From the NCBI GenBank assembly GCA_046331665.1, contig JAXLQK010000018.1:78283-142282 (forward strand): DNA of 64,000 nt, given 5' to 3'. This DNA comes from CAWBAT01 sp046331665 (GTDB lineage: Bacteria; Acidobacteriota; Terriglobia; Versatilivoradales; Versatilivoraceae). The translations under genes and the position numbers were made by a program. Under the pieces are notes generated by a model. It did not search any database and was not told the origin of the DNA. It saw nothing but the letters and a program-made list of their open reading frames with translations. Positions 61,917 to 64,000 of the stretch are shown piece after piece (the first letter of the stretch is position 1; each line of letters opens with the position of its first letter).

Positions 61917-64000
61917 TTGAGCATTCTCCGCGTCGAATTGTTGGGGCGCTTTGCCTTGTGTTATGGCGACAAGCCGGTTACTTCCCGTCGATACGCATCG
62001 CCTGCAGTCTCTTTTGGCTCAACTGGTCTTAAAAGCTGGAGTTGCCCAATCGCGCCAGCATCTTTCCTTCCTCTTTTGGCCGGACTCTGTTGAATCGCAA
62101 GCCCGGACTAATCTGCGCCAGCTTCTCCACCATTTTCGCAGTGCTTTGCCTGACATCGACCGGTTCTTGGAATCCGGTTCACAAAGCCTGCTGTGGCGGA
62201 AAGAGTCAGAATTTTCATTGGACGTCATGGAGTTTGAGTCTTCTATTGCCGAAGCTCGCGCCGCTCAGAAAGTACAGGACCAGGCAAAGGAACAATCCTG
62301 CCTCGAAAAAGCCGTCGGAATTTACCGCGGGGATCTTCTGCCCGGGTTTTATGAGGAATGGATCGAAGAGGAGCGCCAGCGCCTCAAGGCGCAGTATGAA
62401 GCCGCGCTTAACAGGTTGTTGGTGATCTTGGAAGGCCGGCGCCTGATCCCCGCTGCCATCCAGCATGGAGAGCAGCTTTTACGACTTGACCCTCTCAATG
62501 AGACAAGCGTTCAACACTTGATGCGGCTCCATGCACTGGTGGGTGATCTGGCCTCTACAAGCCGAGTTTATCAACAGTGCGTCGCCGTTTTGCAGCGCGA
62601 GCTTGGTGTGACTCCCAGTCCGACGACGCGACGACTCCTGGAAAAGCTGATGAAGCCGGAGGCCGGACCGCTCGTCGAAAGTCCCGCCGAGCCCCGACCG
62701 CCTTCGCCTCGGCTTTCTCTGGTGGGGAGGCAAACAGAATTGAGCCGGATGCAGGAGGTTTGGAATACCGTCATCGAAGGACAGGCCTCATTTGTTTTGA
62801 TTTGCGGAGAGCCTGGAATCGGCAAGTCGCGATTGTTGGAGGAGTTCACAAGTTGGGCAGCGAGTCGCAATGCTTCCACGGCTTATGCCCGGTGTTACGT
62901 TCCTGAACAGCATTTGTCCTTTGCTCCGGTGACTCAATGGCTGCGCAGTCAAGCGATGTTGCGTGCCCTGCCCAAATTACTGCCAGTACAGCTGTCAGAA
63001 TTAGCCCGTGTGCTTCCTGAATTGTTGGCGGAGCACCCAGGCTTGGTCCCGCCGCAACCCTTTACCGAAAACTGGCAAAGGCGCCACTTTCTCGAAGGGA
63101 TGGCTCAGGCGGTGTTGAATGCGCGTCAACCTCTATTATTAGTACTCGATGATCTTCAATGGTGCGATCAGGACACCATCGACTGGATTCAATTTCTACT
63201 GCACTTTGCACCGCGGATGAAGCTTCTGATCGCGGCCACCGTCCGACTTGATGAGCTCGGTCATTCTCATCCCGCGACGCGAATGCTCCAACAGTTGCAA
63301 CGCGATGAATTGGTGACCCAAATCGTGCTCCAACGTCTGAATTTAGAGCAGACATCGACTCTCGCTTCGGAAGTTTCCCGACAAAAACTCGATGTCTCTT
63401 CTTTTGCCCATTTGTACCAGGAGACGGAGGGGAATCCGCTCTTCGTTATTGAAAGCGTTCGTGCGGGCTTGGTTACCGCTGAAACTTCCGACGAGAGTTC
63501 CGGAACGAATCCAGACGCTCGACCTTCGCGCGGGCTTTTGCCTCCCAAAGTACATGCCGTGTTGAGCGCCCGATTGGCTCAACTCTCACCACCCGCCCAT
63601 GATTTAGTAGGAGTGGCGGCAACCATCGGGAGGGCCTTTAACTTCGAGTTGCTCGCCAGGGCCAGCCAGCACAGTGAACATTCCCTGGCCCCACTGCTCG
63701 ATGAATTATGGGAGCGGCAAGTCATCCAATGTCAAAAAGGAGAGATTTACGATTTCACCCACGACAAATTGCGGGAGGTCGCGTACGCCGAAATGGGTCC
63801 CGCACGCCAGCGCTTATCGCATCGCTCCGTGGCTGAAGCTCTTGAGGCCATTTCTGTCCCGGATCTGGATGCTGTCAGCTCTCATCTGGCCACCCACTGT
63901 GCCTTGGCCGGGATGCACGCGCGGGCGATTCCGTACTACCATTTGGCTGCCAAGCTGAGTCAACGTGTCTATGCCGATCATGAGGCCAGCCAATATCTGA
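61917..64000 (+). CDS. BTAD/AAA transcriptional activator, 3' partial, frameshifted near the start
   Basis: Start is the TTG at 61917 after AGGGGGCAAG (a TTG at 61869 is also open). LSILRVELLGRFALCYGDKPVTS then leaves the frame at the CCC run 61984-61986; with one C fewer it continues VDTHRLQSLLAQLVLKAGVAQSRQHL and stays open to the window edge, about 690 residues. Next is a bacterial transcriptional activation domain (SLDVMEFESSIAEARAAQ, LLPGFYEEWIEEERQRLKAQ, LNETSVQHLMRLHALVGD). From about 62720 an AAA-type ATPase follows with Walker A GEPGIGKSR and Walker B LLLVLDDLQWCD, then RLAQLSPPAHDLVGVAATIGR. This is a SARP/MalT-like regulator. The TPR-like C-terminus lies beyond the window. Confidence 0.75.

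Overview
The window is about 64 kb of bacterial chromosome with GC-rich, densely packed genes and no tRNA, rRNA, CRISPR array or complete insertion sequence that I could see. The gene content suggests an acidobacterium. Pointers are two loci of the DUF1549/DUF1553 plus DUF1501 type (also common in Planctomycetes and Verrucomicrobia), many secreted single-copy repeat proteins (HAF repeats, TFDAPGAG repeats, Gly/Tyr-rich), a reprolysin-like protease with TIG and BACON domains, a TonB-like C-terminal domain protein, a BTAD/AAA regulator, and a small CPCC zinc-ribbon protein. The phylum call is inference from families, not from a marker gene.

Layout. 1-4.2 kb: DUF1549/DUF1553 haem-motif protein (5' end cut by the window) and DUF1501 partner. 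4.4-7.2 kb: serine hydrolase, zinc-ribbon protein, TonB-domain protein. 7.4-16.2 kb: DUF6259 glycosidase-like gene with a wrecked 5' end, a flavin-dependent halogenase-like enzyme and, convergent to it, a five-gene block (radical SAM HemN-like, DUF98 chorismate-lyase-like, 4HBT thioesterase, PaaK-like adenylating ligase, cation/proton antiporter) that looks like a 4-hydroxybenzoate-type aromatic acid pathway. 16.4-20.8 kb: small secreted and signalling proteins and a palindrome island between two paralogues. 20.9-29.1 kb: a sulfated-glycan locus (glycosidase-like protein, sulfotransferase, Wzx-like flippase, APS kinase) followed by a tandem duplication that left an APS-kinase remnant between two copies of a secreted protein. 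29.4-35.4 kb: TIM-barrel isomerase, alpha/beta hydrolase, MsrPQ, SnoaL-like protein, GH39-like glycosidase. 35.8-42.4 kb: second DUF1501/DUF1553 operon with an XRE regulator at its head and a clear intrinsic terminator at its end. 42.7-47.3 kb: CAP protein, Gly/Tyr protein, DUF5684 protein, amidohydrolase and isomerase. 47.3-55.1 kb: five secreted-protein genes on the minus strand; four follow related leader sequences, and dispersed palindromic repeats lie between them. 55.3-64 kb: CadC-like regulator, metalloprotease, small secreted and membrane proteins, BTAD regulator cut by the window end.

Two things stand out. First, three of the secreted-protein genes (47.9, 49.7 and 51.3 kb), and more loosely a fourth (53.7 kb), share a 5' leader with two Shine-Dalgarno sequences, a mini-ORF beginning MNL, a short hairpin with compensatory changes and a 6-bp ACCGCA/TGCGGT long-range pairing. 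This is a candidate cis-regulatory RNA. Second, many otherwise intact genes are broken by a single-base frame change, often in a short homopolymer (about 2764, 31029, 58838, 61404, 61984, plus several in 7510-7720). Sequencing or assembly indels explain this at least as well as real pseudogenes do, and each affected gene is annotated with that in mind.
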